Source: an uncultured Pseudomonadales bacterium
GTDB taxonomy: Bacteria; Pseudomonadota; Gammaproteobacteria; Pseudomonadales; Porticoccaceae
Length of the DNA: 64,000 nt
Direction of reading: 5' to 3'
Assembly: GCA_943788895.1 (NCBI GenBank)
Contig: CALSRZ010000003.1
Location: 248,001-312,000, forward strand
Under the pieces are notes generated by a model. That model saw nothing but the letters and a program-made list of their open reading frames with translations. It did no database searches and was not told the origin of the DNA. How positions within the stretch are numbered: the stretch's first letter is position 1; every line of letters begins with the position of its first letter. Below are positions 9,982 through 20,334 of the stretch, piece after piece. The position numbers and the translations under genes were made by a program.

Positions 9982-11034
9982 ATGACAGAAAACAAATCAC
10001 TTAGCTATAAAGATGCTGGCGTCGATATCGATGCGGGCAATGCACTTATCGAAAAAATTAAAGGTGCCGCAAAACGCACACGTCGACCAGAAGTAATGGC
10101 CGGCCTCGGCGGATTTGGCGCACTCTTCGAATTACCGACTGGCTACAAACAGCCAGTACTGGTTTCCGGAACCGACGGTGTAGGCACCAAATTGCGCCTG
10201 GCACTGGATCACGGCAAACATGACAGCGTCGGTATCGACCTGGTCGCCATGTGCGTCAACGATCTGATCGTCTGTGGCGCCGAGCCACTGTTCTTCCTCG
10301 ACTACTACGCCACCGGCAAGCTTGAAATAGACACTGCGGCTGCCGTAGTCAATGGCATTGCCGATGGCTGTGAGCTCTCCGGATGTTCACTGATCGGTGG
10401 CGAGACCGCAGAGATGCCCGGCATGTATGAAGGCGAAGACTACGATCTGGCCGGATTCTGTGTTGGTATTGCCGAGAAATCTGAACTGATCGACGGCACC
10501 CAAGTTGCCGTTGGCGACAAGCTGATTGGCCTCGCCTCCAGCGGCCCTCACTCCAACGGCTACTCACTGATCCGCAAGGTTCTGGAAGTGACCAATACAG
10601 ACCCAGCCGTGGAACAGCTCGATGGCACCCCGCTGATCGACCTGCTGATGGAACCGACAAAAATTTACGTCAAGCCACTGCTTGAGCTGATTAAAAAGTC
10701 TCAGGTTAATGCTCTGGCGCATATTACCGGCGGCGGACTGCTGGAAAATATTCCCCGCGTTCTGCCCGAGAATGCCAAAGCCGTTATCGACACCCAAGCT
10801 TGGAAGCGCCCAGTGGTCTTTGACTGGCTGCAAAAAGGCGGCAATATCGACGAACACGAAATGCACCGCACCCTTAACTGTGGCGTTGGCATGGTCATCT
10901 GTGTACCAGCTGACCGAGCTCAGGAAGCTCTGGATATGCTGGCCGCCAGTGGCGAAACCGCCTTTGAACTGGGCAGCATCTCCGAACTGGCCCCAGGTGA
11001 AGAGCAGGTCCAGCTGGTAGGATTATCTAAATGA
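9982..11034 (+). CDS. purM: Phosphoribosylformylglycinamidine cyclo-ligase
   Basis: A 350-residue PurM (AIR synthetase), which makes aminoimidazole ribotide from FGAM and ATP in purine synthesis. Landmarks are [12 protein letters not shown] at the start, the [11 protein letters not shown] nucleotide/phosphate region near residue 55, and [16 protein letters not shown] near residue 245. The length equals the family norm (about 345). The reading frame extends 20 codons further upstream to a TTG, but those residues are not family-like; the ATG at 9982, with a ggaag site 9-10 bases before it, gives the standard N-terminus. It overlaps purN by four bases (ATGA), so the two are translationally coupled. 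Confidence 0.96.
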   Translation: MTENKSLSYKDAGVDIDAGNALIEKIKGAAKRTRRPEVMAGLGGFGALFELPTGYKQPVLVSGTDGVGTKLRLALDHGKHDSVGIDLVAMCVNDLIVCGAEPLFFLDYYATGKLEIDTAAAVVNGIADGCELSGCSLIGGETAEMPGMYEGEDYDLAGFCVGIAEKSELIDGTQVAVGDKLIGLASSGPHSNGYSLIRKVLEVTNTDPAVEQLDGTPLIDLLMEPTKIYVKPLLELIKKSQVNALAHITGGGLLENIPRVLPENAKAVIDTQAWKRPVVFDWLQKGGNIDEHEMHRTLNCGVGMVICVPADRAQEALDMLAASGETAFELGSISELAPGEEQVQLVGLSK

Positions 11035-11705
11035 CCCATAGCTCGACGCACAGGCGACGAATAGTCGTCCTAATATCTGGCGGCGGTTCCAACCTGCAGT
11101 CATTTATCGACGCCTGTGCCGACGGCTCATTGAACGCTGATATTGTCGCGGTAATCAGCAACAAAGCCGGTGTTAAAGGTCTGGAGCGCGCCGCCAATGT
11201 CGGTATTCCAAATATTATCCTCGACCACAATAGCTTTGAATCTCGCGGTGAATTTGATCAGGCCCTCGGCGATGTTATTGAAAGCTTCTCGCCAGACCTG
11301 ATTATTCTCGCCGGCTTTATGCGCATTCTCACCCCGCATTTTGTCAATCGTTTCCTCGGCCAGCTGATGAATATTCACCCCTCGCTGCTGCCAAAGTATC
11401 CTGGACTGCACACTCACCAGCGCGCCATAGATGCAGGCGACAGTGAAGCCGGTGCCACAGTGCACTTTGTCACCCCGGAACTCGACGGTGGCCCAACTAT
11501 TGTTCAAGCTCGGGTACCAGTATTAAAAGATGACACAGCAGAGATATTGGCAGGCCGAATACTCGCCTTTGAACATCAGATTTACCCTCTGGCTGCCGAA
11601 TGGTTCTGTCAGGGGCTTTTAGAATTACAAGATGGCGATATTATCTTCGATAACCAATTGCTGCCGGCGGAAGGGGTCAGTCTCGAGATACGCGATAAAA
11701 CATAA
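11031..11705 (+). CDS. purN: Phosphoribosylglycinamide formyltransferase (PurN)
   Basis: A 224-residue folate-dependent GAR transformylase. [17 protein letters not shown] at residues 10-26 is the phosphate-binding loop, and the catalytic block [20 protein letters not shown] near residues 112-130 contains the active-site Asn-His pair. [16 protein letters not shown] supplies the conserved Asp. It transfers a formyl group from 10-formyl-THF to GAR, two steps before PurM acts. The start overlaps the purM stop by four bases. The C-terminal tail of about 12 residues beyond the usual end is unremarkable. Confidence 0.96.
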   Translation: MTHSSTHRRRIVVLISGGGSNLQSFIDACADGSLNADIVAVISNKAGVKGLERAANVGIPNIILDHNSFESRGEFDQALGDVIESFSPDLIILAGFMRILTPHFVNRFLGQLMNIHPSLLPKYPGLHTHQRAIDAGDSEAGATVHFVTPELDGGPTIVQARVPVLKDDTAEILAGRILAFEHQIYPLAAEWFCQGLLELQDGDIIFDNQLLPAEGVSLEIRDKT

Positions 11706-11781
11706 TATCGAGCCTTTCCATGAACCATCTGCTATTTTGTTACTCTAACCAGACCAGTAAAATGCCGAGATTAAAATACTG

Positions 11782-12588
11782 ATGCCATTTAGCAAGCTTG
11801 CAACAACCACACAGATTATAAGCCTGCCAAAACTGCTCTCACTTCTGCTGTTGGCAGTCGCCAGCTCAAGCTTTAGCCATACTCATAGCGATACCGAAAA
11901 CCAAACCGCCAGCCAACCAGCCATCAGCCTCTATCACGCAACTTACAAAGCTCAGTTTAGCGGCCTGAACATTAATGCAGTGCAAAAGCTCGAAGAGATC
12001 GAGCCGGGCGTTTATCGCGAAAGTCTCCGCGCGAAAAATTTTATTGGCAAGGTCAATGAACAGAGCACCTTTAAATTAACTGCGGATCAGCAGCTCTGCC
12101 CAACAACACACAGCTACACCCGTTCAGTGTTTGGCCGAGATCGCTCAGAAGAGCATAGCTTCGACTGGCAGAGCAGTGTGGTGCAATATCGCAAAGATGG
12201 CAGTACCAAAAACGAGCTCGAACTTGAAGCTGGCTATCTGGATATGATTACCCATAGACTGCAACTGCGCCGCGATCTAAGCGCCGGCCAGCAAGTTTTT
12301 TCCTACCCTGTTATTTCCCGCGGTAAACTGAAACAATACAGCTATAAGGTCGTGTCCGAGGAAATCCTGCAGACCGCTATCGGCCCTTTAAATACCGTAA
12401 AAGTTGAGAGAGTTATCGACGATAGCGATAAAAGCGTCAGCGTCTGGCTGGCAACTGACTGGGATTATCTGATCGTAAGACTGCAACAATCAAAAGGTAA
12501 AGACGGCCATCATCTGGAACTTCGAGATGCCGTAATAAACAATAAAAAAATAACGCCACTGGCAAAAACTGACGAGAAACAACTATGA
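11782..12588 (+). CDS. DUF3108 exported protein
   Basis: A 268-residue protein with a long signal peptide (residues 1 to about 33; hydrophobic core LLSLLLLAVASSS). The mature part begins near ISLYHATYKAQFSGLNI, the hallmark start of the DUF3108 family, predicted periplasmic beta-rich proteins. A GPLNTVKVERV segment and VWLATDWDYLIVRL near the C-terminus also fit. Function is unknown. The family often follows purMN in gammaproteobacteria, as here, with a 76-bp gap. Its stop overlaps the start of the next gene by four bases, which suggests the two products act together or at least are co-expressed. Confidence 0.85.
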   Translation: MPFSKLATTTQIISLPKLLSLLLLAVASSSFSHTHSDTENQTASQPAISLYHATYKAQFSGLNINAVQKLEEIEPGVYRESLRAKNFIGKVNEQSTFKLTADQQLCPTTHSYTRSVFGRDRSEEHSFDWQSSVVQYRKDGSTKNELELEAGYLDMITHRLQLRRDLSAGQQVFSYPVISRGKLKQYSYKVVSEEILQTAIGPLNTVKVERVIDDSDKSVSVWLATDWDYLIVRLQQSKGKDGHHLELRDAVINNKKITPLAKTDEKQL

Positions 12589-13433
12589 ATCGCCCACGCA
12601 AACCCTCTGGCTCAAACCCCGCCCTTATTATTGGCACATTGATAGCCGTCGCTATAGTTGTTGGTGTTATCTACCAGTCACAGTCAACGCCGAGCGAAGA
12701 CCTCGAGCTGGTCGCCATTCCAGAGCAGGAAGTCGAAGCGGTGATTCAAGCCCCAGTGGTTCCAGAAGCGGTTATTCCCAGCGCCCCTGAACCTGAACCA
12801 GAGCCGCAACCGGAGCCGGAACCAGCATTGGTATCCAAGCCACCAGAACTTCCCGGCCTGGATAACAGCGATGACTTTATTCGCGAGCGCCTGCTGCTAA
12901 TTAACAGCAAAAAAGAATTTTCAAACTGGGTAAAAGCTGACGACCTGATCAGGCGAACCGCCAGCTATCTCGACGGCCTCTCCAATGGCGTCATGCTATC
13001 CAAGGTATTTCCCCTGACGCCACCAGAGGGAACATTTGCCACCCATAAAAGCGATGGCAGCATCTGGTTAAATGCTGGAAATTACGAGCGCTACAATGGC
13101 ACGATCAATGCAATTGCCAATACAGATATGACCTCGATAGCCAAGATGTTTCACTTCTCGCGACCCTTATTAGAAGCGGCATTTTCAGAGATGGGTTACA
13201 ACCCACGACAGATGGATGGCATTGTTCTTCAAGCCATCGATGTGATTTTGGCGGCGCCGATTATTGTCGAGCCGATTAAACTCACCAGAGAATCCGTGGT
13301 TTACAAATTTGCCGACCCGGCTCTCGAAGCACTGCCACCACTGCAAAAGCAACTGCTTAGAATCGGACCAAATCATACCAAGCACCTGCAGAAACAAGCT
13401 TATGCTCTGCAGCAGGCACTTCTAAATCCTTAA
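12585..13433 (+). CDS. DUF3014 membrane-anchored protein
   Basis: A 282-residue protein with one N-terminal transmembrane segment (about residues 14-31), then a Pro/Glu-rich linker of repeated PEPE units (about residues 60-86), and a globular periplasmic domain from about residue 90 to the end. The domain matches DUF3014 (IRERLL near 102, WVKADDLIRRTASYLDGL near 122, ALPPLQKQLLRIGPNH near the end). Function is unknown. The extended Pro-rich spacer suggests a reach across part of the periplasm. It is coupled to the DUF3108 gene by a four-base overlap and followed by a clear terminator. Confidence 0.83.
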   Translation: MNRPRKPSGSNPALIIGTLIAVAIVVGVIYQSQSTPSEDLELVAIPEQEVEAVIQAPVVPEAVIPSAPEPEPEPQPEPEPALVSKPPELPGLDNSDDFIRERLLLINSKKEFSNWVKADDLIRRTASYLDGLSNGVMLSKVFPLTPPEGTFATHKSDGSIWLNAGNYERYNGTINAIANTDMTSIAKMFHFSRPLLEAAFSEMGYNPRQMDGIVLQAIDVILAAPIIVEPIKLTRESVVYKFADPALEALPPLQKQLLRIGPNHTKHLQKQAYALQQALLNP

Positions 13434-13450
13434 AACCATAAATTAATAAC

Positions 13451-13486
13451 GAAAAAAAACCTGGACAATTAATCCAGGTTTTTTTG
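13451..13486. terminator. Bidirectional rho-independent terminator
   Basis: The stem aacctgga (13458-13465) pairs with tccaggtt (13473-13480) around a 7-base loop. An A run precedes it and a T run follows (13479-13485). It lies between the plus-strand DUF3014 gene and the minus-strand dcd gene and can serve both. Confidence 0.9.
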
Positions 13487-13514
13487 TATCTGCATAACGT
13501 AAAGAGACTGTTAT

Positions 13515-14081
13515 CTAGGTCTTTGGCAGGGTAACGCCTGTCTGTCCCTGATACTTGCCACCGCGATCGGCATAGGAAGTGTCACAGACTTCATCGGACT
13601 CAAAGAACAGCATCTGAGCAACACCCTCATTGGCATAAATCTTCGCCGGCAGGTTTGTAGTGTTGGAGAATTCCAGTGTCACATGACCCTCCCACTCAGG
13701 CTCAAGAGGCGTGACATTAACAATAATGCCGCAGCGCGCGTAGGTAGACTTACCCAGACAAATGGTCAACACCGAACGCGGGATACGGAAGTACTCCACT
13801 GTTCTCGCCAGAGCAAAAGAGTTGGGCGGGATAATGCAGTAGTCACCAGTCATATCGACAAAAGAGTCACTATCAAAGTTTTTCGGGTCCACGGTCTTCG
13901 AGTGAACATTAGTGAAAACCTTAAACTCATTGGCGCAGCGAACATCGTAGCCATAGCTAGATGTACCGTAAGAAATCACCCGATCATCACCGGAGTAACG
14001 CACCTGCCCCGCCTCAAATGGTTCAATCATTTGCTGCTTCTCGGCCATACGGCGAATCCAGTGATCTGACTTAATGCTCAT
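13515..14081 (-). CDS. dcd: dCTP deaminase
   Basis: A 188-residue dCTP deaminase, which makes dUTP from dCTP and so feeds dTMP synthesis. Family landmarks are [17 protein letters not shown] near residue 40, [12 protein letters not shown] near residue 90, [26 protein letters not shown] near residues 109-134 with the catalytic Glu in the EWEGH stretch, and the C-terminal [13 protein letters not shown]. The length is the family standard. It reads toward the shared terminator at 13451-13486. The mrp gene lies 175 bp upstream on the same strand, so these two may form one transcript. Confidence 0.96.
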   Translation of the reverse strand: MSIKSDHWIRRMAEKQQMIEPFEAGQVRYSGDDRVISYGTSSYGYDVRCANEFKVFTNVHSKTVDPKNFDSDSFVDMTGDYCIIPPNSFALARTVEYFRIPRSVLTICLGKSTYARCGIIVNVTPLEPEWEGHVTLEFSNTTNLPAKIYANEGVAQMLFFESDEVCDTSYADRGGKYQGQTGVTLPKT

Positions 14082-14256
14082 TGATTACTCTCTTTTTTTA
14101 ATTTGGTCGTGATGAGATTGCAGCATGGGGCTGCGGCTCATTAAATTGCACCCCATAAAAAGCGCAGCCGGTATGATACCGATTTACGCGGGTTGGGCAA
14201 GGGGGAGTCTGCTGGCGCTCAGACAACAAAGATATGAGGTTACTCAGAATAAACTT

Positions 14257-15060
14257 TTATTCAAAAACAATTTCCGGCCCACTATCACTGCCTTCACTCG
14301 CCAACTGCTCCAGCACTTTTCGCGCAATCTCACGGTAACTCTGGGCAATTTTACCCTCAGGCTCAGCCGCAACCGATGGAACACCCTGATCACCGCGCTC
14401 GCGAATACTTCTATCCAGCGGCAGGCTTCCCAGCAACTCAGTACCGTATTGCTCGGCAACTGTTTCACCGCCACCAGCACCAAAAATCGAGTCTTCATGG
14501 CCGCAATTGCTACAGATATGCACAGCCATATTCTCAACAATCCCCAGCACCGGAATTTTTACTTTGGAAAACATTTCTATGCCTTTCTTGGCATCCAGCA
14601 ATGCAATATCCTGAGGCGTAGTCACAATCACCGCGCCGGCCACTTCGGCTTTTTGCGCCAGCGTTAACTGAATATCACCAGTGCCCGGCGGCATATCCAC
14701 CACCAGCACATCAAGCTCACCCCAGTTGGTCTGGGTCAGTATCTGTTGCAGCGCGCCACCGGCCATGGGCCCGCGCCATGCCATGGGGGTCTTGTCGGTA
14801 ACCAGATAGCCCATCGACATGGTTTTCAGCCCGTGGGCGACAATCGGCATAAAGGATTTTCCATCTGGGGACTCCGGACGCTGACCCTCTGGCACACCGA
14901 ACATCATAGCCACACTGGGGCCGTAGATATCAGCATCCAGCAAGCCGACCTTTTTACCTTCGGCCTGCAATGCCAGCGCGAGATTAGCCGCAGTTGTGGA
15001 TTTGCCTACGCCGCCTTTTCCCGAGGCCACGGCAATAATTTTTTTCACTTGATCCAACAC
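14257..15060 (-). CDS. mrp: Mrp/ApbC-family Fe-S cluster carrier ATPase
   Basis: A 267-residue P-loop ATPase of the Mrp/NBP35 (ApbC) family. The deviant Walker A motif GKGGVGKSTTAANLA lies at residues 13-27, the MMFGVPEGQRPE segment near 52, and the family block VDMPPGTGDIQLTLAQ near 118. The CSNCGH motif near residue 185 gives the paired cysteines that bridge an Fe-S cluster between two subunits. The protein lacks the N-terminal DUF59/MIP18-like domain present in E. coli Mrp, a common short form. It should deliver Fe-S clusters to apo-proteins in the cytoplasm. It is divergent from metG, the usual gammaproteobacterial arrangement (mrp beside metG). Confidence 0.93.
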   Translation of the reverse strand: MLDQVKKIIAVASGKGGVGKSTTAANLALALQAEGKKVGLLDADIYGPSVAMMFGVPEGQRPESPDGKSFMPIVAHGLKTMSMGYLVTDKTPMAWRGPMAGGALQQILTQTNWGELDVLVVDMPPGTGDIQLTLAQKAEVAGAVIVTTPQDIALLDAKKGIEMFSKVKIPVLGIVENMAVHICSNCGHEDSIFGAGGGETVAEQYGTELLGSLPLDRSIRERGDQGVPSVAAEPEGKIAQSYREIARKVLEQLASEGSDSGPEIVFE

Positions 15061-15151
15061 TAAATAACTCCAAATATATTCTTAACTGCCTGTTTTACGC
15101 CCGCTTAAACGGCTCAGGTCAATTGCCTATGAAAAGTTAGCGCAAAATCGC

Positions 15152-15157
15152 TATAAT
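15152..15157 (+). promoter_or_regulatory. Possible -10 element of the metG promoter
   Basis: A consensus TATAAT lies 36 bases before the metG start, in the 133-bp gap between the divergent mrp and metG genes. No good -35 hexamer is found at the normal distance, so this is only a partial promoter call. Confidence 0.35.
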
Positions 15158-15193
15158 CGCGCGCTATTAAAAGCCTTAACAAGAAACCTTACC

Positions 15194-17230
15194 ATGTCAT
15201 CAAAACGTCAGATCCTGGTTACTAACGCGCTTCCCTATGCCAATGCAGCATTGCACCTTGGTCATGTTCTGGAATATACCCAAACCGATGTCTGGGTTCG
15301 CTTCCAGAGAATGCGCGGGCACGAATGTTACTACCTTTCTGCGGACGATGCTCATGGAACTGCGATTATGCTCAAGGCCGATGAGAAAGGCATTAGCGCC
15401 GAGCAACATATTGCCGATATGCGCGCCATCCACGAGGCCGACTTTAAAGATTTTCTGATCAGTGTGGATAATTACCACACCACTCACTCGGAGGAAAACC
15501 GCGAGTTCTCCGAGCTAATTTACAACCGCTTAAATGCCAATGGCCATATTGCCAAGCGCGATATCACTCAGGCTTTTGATCCGGAGAAAAATCTGTTTTT
15601 GGCCGACCGCTATATCAAAGGCACCTGTCCAAAATGTAAAACCGAAGACCAGTACGGCGATAACTGCGAGGCTTGCGGGGCAACCTATTCGCCCACCGAC
15701 CTGATCAATCCAGTATCGGCAATCTCCGGGGCCACCCCCATCGAGAAAGAGTCGACCCACTACTTCTTTAAGCTGCCCGAGTTTACCCAGTTCCTGAAAG
15801 ATTGGACGCGCAGTGGCGCAGTGCAGCCTGAAGTCGCCAACAAACTTGGCGAGTGGTTGGACAGCGGATTGCAGGAATGGGATATCAGCCGCGATGCACC
15901 CTACTTTGGTTTTGAAATTCCCGATGCCCCGGGCAAGTACTTCTATGTATGGCTGGATGCGCCAATAGGCTATATGGCCAGCTTTAAAAATCTCTGTGAC
16001 CGCGAGGGCATGGATTTTGATCACTACTGGAATAAAGACTCCAAGACCGAGCTGTACCATTTTATCGGCAAGGATATCGTCAACTTCCACGCGCTGTTCT
16101 GGCCAGCCATGTTGAGCAGTGCCGAGTACCGCACCCCGACTAAAATCTGCGTTCACGGTTTTGTGACCGTCAACGGCAAGAAGATGTCCAAGTCCCGCGG
16201 CACCTTTATTAATGCGCGCTGCTATCTGGATCATCTCAACCCGGAATACCTGCGTTATTACTACGCCTCCAAGCTCTCCGGCTCAGTCGAAGATATCGAC
16301 CTCAACCTCGAAGACTTCCAGCAGAAGGTCAATAGCGACCTGGTCGGCAAGGTGGTGAATATCGCCAGCCGCTGTGCCAAGTTTATTGCCAATGGCAATG
16401 ACGGTGTGCTCTCGGCGAATATTGAAAACCCCGAACTCTGGGCTCAGGTCAGTGGCGCGGCTGACAAGATTGCCGAGCACTATGAAAATCGTGACTTCGG
16501 TAAAGCGATTCGCGAGATTATGGCTCAGGCCGATGCCGCCAATGAATATATCGCCGCCAAAGAACCCTGGAAGCTCAACAAACAGGACGGCAAGCAGCAG
16601 GAAGTGCAGGATATCTGCTCGCTGGGTATTAATCTGTTTCGGGTAATTCTGACGTATTTGAAACCTGTGCTGCCGGCTATGACTGCGGCGGGTGAAGAGT
16701 TCTTAAATGACAGTCTGAACTGGGACAGTGTTCAGCAGCCATTAACTGATCACAAAATTGAAAAGTTTAAACCTCTGATGCAGCGCATCGAAAAAGATAA
16801 GGTCGACGCTATGGTTGAAGCCAGTAAAGAAGAAGTTGCCCAGGCAGCCGCTAAACCACTCGAAGGACCCCTTGCAGACGAAGCTCTTAACCGAGAACCT
16901 ATAGCAGAGGAAATCACTTTCGATGACTTTATTAAAGTCGATCTGCGTGTGGCACTGATTGTTAAAGCCAACCATGTTGAAGGCGCAGAAAAACTGCTGC
17001 AACTGACATTGGATATTGGCGGCGAAACGCGCAATGTATTCTCCGGCATCAAGTCATCCTACAAGCCCGAAGATCTCGAGGGACGGCTGACAGTCATGGT
17101 GGCAAACCTGGCACCGCGCAAAATGCGCTTTGGCATATCCGAAGGTATGGTGCTGGCGGCAGGGGATAAAAAAGGTATCTACCTGCTTGAGCCGCACAGT
17201 GGCGCGCAGCCGGGACAGCGAGTAACTTAA
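15194..17230 (+). CDS. metG: Methionine--tRNA ligase
   Basis: A 678-residue class I aminoacyl-tRNA synthetase. The HIGH-type signature is HLGH (residues about 22-25), and KMSKS appears as KKMSKSRG near residue 334. A zinc-binding insert carries the paired cysteines [18 protein letters not shown] (about 145-162). The last 110 residues are the tRNA-binding EMAPII/Trbp111-like domain ([14 protein letters not shown]...), which makes the enzyme a dimer, as in E. coli. It charges both initiator and elongator tRNA-Met. Length and domain order are standard. Divergent from mrp. Confidence 0.97.
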   Translation: MSSKRQILVTNALPYANAALHLGHVLEYTQTDVWVRFQRMRGHECYYLSADDAHGTAIMLKADEKGISAEQHIADMRAIHEADFKDFLISVDNYHTTHSEENREFSELIYNRLNANGHIAKRDITQAFDPEKNLFLADRYIKGTCPKCKTEDQYGDNCEACGATYSPTDLINPVSAISGATPIEKESTHYFFKLPEFTQFLKDWTRSGAVQPEVANKLGEWLDSGLQEWDISRDAPYFGFEIPDAPGKYFYVWLDAPIGYMASFKNLCDREGMDFDHYWNKDSKTELYHFIGKDIVNFHALFWPAMLSSAEYRTPTKICVHGFVTVNGKKMSKSRGTFINARCYLDHLNPEYLRYYYASKLSGSVEDIDLNLEDFQQKVNSDLVGKVVNIASRCAKFIANGNDGVLSANIENPELWAQVSGAADKIAEHYENRDFGKAIREIMAQADAANEYIAAKEPWKLNKQDGKQQEVQDICSLGINLFRVILTYLKPVLPAMTAAGEEFLNDSLNWDSVQQPLTDHKIEKFKPLMQRIEKDKVDAMVEASKEEVAQAAAKPLEGPLADEALNREPIAEEITFDDFIKVDLRVALIVKANHVEGAEKLLQLTLDIGGETRNVFSGIKSSYKPEDLEGRLTVMVANLAPRKMRFGISEGMVLAAGDKKGIYLLEPHSGAQPGQRVT

Positions 17231-17304
17231 TTACGTAGCAGTTAGTTAAGACTTTCGAGACTGCTACTTATTACTAAAAGAACTAAAAACACACTCTATA
17301 TATG

Positions 17305-17334
17305 TTGAATAGAACTAGTTGATTCCACGATAAT
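17305..17334 (+). promoter_or_regulatory. Candidate sigma-70 promoter of the rsx operon
   Basis: TTGAAT (17305-17310) and GATAAT (17329-17334) are separated by 18 bases and lie about 35 bases upstream of rsxA, in a 137-bp gap after metG. The fit is moderate. Confidence 0.4.
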
Positions 17335-17367
17335 AGAGCCCTTAAACCCTTTACACGTGTACAGAAC

Positions 17368-17943
17368 ATGCAAGAATTTGCAGTTATTCTGGTCAGTTCC
17401 ATTCTGATCAACAACTATGTACTGGTACAGTTCCTCGGACTCTGTCCGTTTATGGGCGTGTCCAACAAACTCGAGTCAGCCATCGGCATGGCCGCGGCCA
17501 CCACCTTTGTACTGACATTGACCGCCATGGCCAGCTACGTGGTCAACGCGCTGGTACTCGAGCCACTGGGTCTGATCTACCTGCGCACCATCGCCTTTAT
17601 CCTGGTGATTGCCGCCGTTGTGCAGTTCACCAAAATGTTTATCGAAAAGACCAGCCCGCTGCTCTACCGCGTGCTCGGTGTATTCTTACCGCTGATTACC
17701 ACCAACTGCGCCGTACTCGGCGTAGCACTTCAGAACACCTCGAAAGACCTTAACTTTGTAGAGTCATCGCTGTATGGCTTTGGCGCTGGCGCCGGTTTTT
17801 CTCTGGTACTGATATTTTTCTCGGCAATGCGCGAGCGTCTCGCCTCCGCAGATGTCCCGGTTTCGTTTCGCGGAGCTGCCATTGCAATGATCACCGCAGG
17901 ACTTATGTCACTGGCCTTTATGGGATTCAGTGGGCTCGTTTAA
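17368..17943 (+). CDS. rsxA: Electron transport complex subunit RsxA
   Basis: A 191-residue integral membrane protein with six hydrophobic segments, matching RsxA/RnfA. It starts with the family motif [19 protein letters not shown], and the half-way sequence [15 protein letters not shown] contains the conserved Cys region that coordinates an intramembrane Fe-S cluster with RsxE. The Rsx/Rnf complex couples electron flow between NADH and ferredoxin-type carriers to an ion gradient, and in E. coli keeps SoxR reduced. First gene of the rsxABCDGE operon; its stop is directly followed by rsxB (no gap). Confidence 0.96.
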   Translation: MQEFAVILVSSILINNYVLVQFLGLCPFMGVSNKLESAIGMAAATTFVLTLTAMASYVVNALVLEPLGLIYLRTIAFILVIAAVVQFTKMFIEKTSPLLYRVLGVFLPLITTNCAVLGVALQNTSKDLNFVESSLYGFGAGAGFSLVLIFFSAMRERLASADVPVSFRGAAIAMITAGLMSLAFMGFSGLV

Positions 17944-18573
17944 ATGATCGAACTTATCAGCCAAAACCCAATACTTGCCGCACTGGTCGCACTTGTAGGA
18001 CTAGCCATCTTATTTGGCGCCCTGCTCGGCTTCGCCGCGGAAAAATTTAAGGTTGAAGGCGACCCGATTGTCGAACAGCTCGACGAACTACTGCCCCAGA
18101 CCCAATGTGGTCAATGTGGGTTTCCCGGCTGTCGCCCCTATGCAGAATCTATTGCCAATGGCGACGAGATCAACAAATGTCCTCCCGGCGGACAGGCGAC
18201 AATTAATGCTATCGCCAATCTGCTCGATGTTCCGGCGCCGGAACTGGATGCTGAACACGGTGAAGAGAGCGAAGTAAAAACCGTTGCCTATATTCGCGAA
18301 GACGAATGTATCGGCTGTACCAAATGTATTCAGGCCTGCCCGGTAGACGCGATTCTCGGCGCGGCAAAATTAATGCACACCGTAATTGCCGATGAGTGCA
18401 CTGGTTGTGACCTCTGCGTTGAGCCCTGCCCGGTAGACTGTATTGATATGTTGCCCGTCGAAGAAACCATTGCCGACTGGCGCTGGTCGATTCCCGACCA
18501 ACCCGGACAGCTAATTGCCACCGACAAGCGCGGCGATTTAGCCAGCCAACCAAACAGTGAGGATGCCGCATGA
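17944..18573 (+). CDS. rsxB: Electron transport complex subunit RsxB
   Basis: A 209-residue iron-sulfur subunit. A single N-terminal membrane anchor (about residues 8-30) is followed by a four-cysteine cluster, [11 protein letters not shown] (about 55-65 with a later Cys), and two ferredoxin-type 4Fe-4S motifs, [12 protein letters not shown] and [12 protein letters not shown], near residues 122 and 152. All ligands are present. It passes electrons between RsxC and the membrane part of the complex. It overlaps rsxC by four bases. Confidence 0.96.
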   Translation: MIELISQNPILAALVALVGLAILFGALLGFAAEKFKVEGDPIVEQLDELLPQTQCGQCGFPGCRPYAESIANGDEINKCPPGGQATINAIANLLDVPAPELDAEHGEESEVKTVAYIREDECIGCTKCIQACPVDAILGAAKLMHTVIADECTGCDLCVEPCPVDCIDMLPVEETIADWRWSIPDQPGQLIATDKRGDLASQPNSEDAA

Positions 18574-20334
18574 ACAAAACCTGGGTAACACCGGGCGGCG
18601 TGCACCCCCCAGAAAACAAACTCCAATCTGTCACCCAGAGTATTGGCCAACTGCCTATACCTGAAACATTGGTAATTCCCCTTAGCCAACATATTGGCGC
18701 GGCGGCTATTCCCTGTGTTGAAGTCGGTCAGACAGTGCTTAAAGGTCAAGTGATTGCCAAACCGGCAGGCGTGGTGAGTATCCCCATGCATGCGCCGACA
18801 TCAGGAACCGTTAGCGCTATCGAACACCGGCCTATCGCCCACTCCTCAGGCATGCTCGCGCCCTGTATCGAAATCACCAGCGATGGTGCCGATACCTGGA
18901 TTGAGCACGAGGGTATCAGCGATTACGAACATATCTCCCCCGCCAAACTAGTAGAGATGGTTGGCAATGCCGGCATCTCTGGCATGGGCGGCGCAGGCTT
19001 TCCCTCAGCGGTAAAGCTTAACCCCGGTCGTCAGCGTCCGATCGACACATTGATTGTTAATGCCACCGAGTGCGAGCCCTATATCACCGCCGATGACTCA
19101 GCGATCCGCGAGCGCGCCGAAGAAATTGTCGAGGGAATAAAAATCCTCAGCGCCATTCTCGATCACCCCAGTCATATTATGATTGGCATTGAAGACAACA
19201 AACCGGAAGCCATCGAAGCGCTGGCGCCCCATGTTGAAGGCACCGGTATTTCGGTTGTGGTATTCCCCACCAAATACCCCTCCGGCGGTGAAAAGCAGCT
19301 GATCTATATTCTTACCGGCCAAGAACTGCCCTCCGGCAAACTGCCCGCAGATATAGGTATGGTATGTATCAATATAGGCACCACCTACGCCATCAAGCGC
19401 GCAATTATCGACGGTGAGCCACTGGTCTCCAGAGTGACCACCGTCACCGGTGATGCGGTGGGTATCCAGCGCAACTACGACACCTTGATCGGCACCCCGG
19501 TCAGCCATCTGCTGAGCCACAATGAATACGATCAACAGGCCGGTGGCCGCGTAGTGATGGGCGGCCCAATGATGGGCTTTACCCTGCCCTCCGCAGACGT
19601 GCCCAATTGTCAAAACCACCAACTGTATTCTGGCGCCCAGTTACGCCGAAATTCCCGATGACGAACCGGCCCAGCCCTGTATTCGCTGCGGCATGTGCGC
19701 CGAAGCCTGCCCCGCCTCACTGCTGCCACAGCAGCTGTTTTGGTACGCCCAGGCCCAGGACCATGAACGTCTGGAAGCGCACAATCTATTCGACTGTATT
19801 GAATGTGGTGCCTGCTCCTATGTCTGCCCAAGCAATATTCCACTGGTGCAGTACTACCGCGCCGCCAAAGGTGAAATACGCCATGCTCAGGATGAAAAAG
19901 TAAAAGCCGATCATGCCCGCGAGCGCTTTGAATTCCACAAAGAGCGTATTGAACAGGCCGAGCGCGAGAAAGAAGAGAAGCGCGCTGCACGCCGTGAAGC
20001 GGCACTTAAAGCTAAGGCCAATCCGCCAGCCGCTGACAAGACCGATGGCGCATCTGGTAGCAAAGCAGAAGCAAAGCCTAGCTCCTCAGCCGCGGATATT
20101 ATTGCCGCCGCTCAGGCCCGTGCCGCCGCCAAACAGGCCAGCCCGGAAGATCAGCAAGCCAAGCTTGAGCGCACTATCGCCGCCACCGAACAACGTTTAA
20201 TTGTCGCCGAAGAAAAGCTTGCCGAAGCCATAGCCAGTGACAGCGACAAACAGGCCGTATTCAGTGCCGCCGTCGAAAACACCCGACAGAAACTGCAGCA
20301 ATCAAAAACCAAACTCGCGGAGCTGACAGCATAA
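18570..20334 (+). pseudogene. rsxC: Electron transport complex subunit RsxC, interrupted by a +1 frameshift
   Basis: Two frames together encode one RsxC of about 587 residues. The first frame runs 18570-19661 with the NADH/FMN-binding half (GGAGFPSAVKL, FPTKYPSGGEKQLIY). The second resumes near 19605 and continues to 20334, with two 4Fe-4S motifs ([24 protein letters not shown]) and an Ala/Lys/Glu-rich coiled tail. Removing one A from the aa at 19605-19606 gives the family sequence [13 protein letters not shown] and restores the frame; the total length (1765) exceeds a multiple of three by one. The flanking rsx genes are intact, so an assembly or sequencing error is likely; true inactivation is the alternative. 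Confidence 0.9.

Noticed and set aside
14125..14667. 180-residue open frame on the plus strand
   Set aside because: Lies over mrp in the other direction; composition is that of a shadow frame.
15530..16234. 234-residue open frame on the minus strand
   Set aside because: Antisense to metG and without a recognisable domain.
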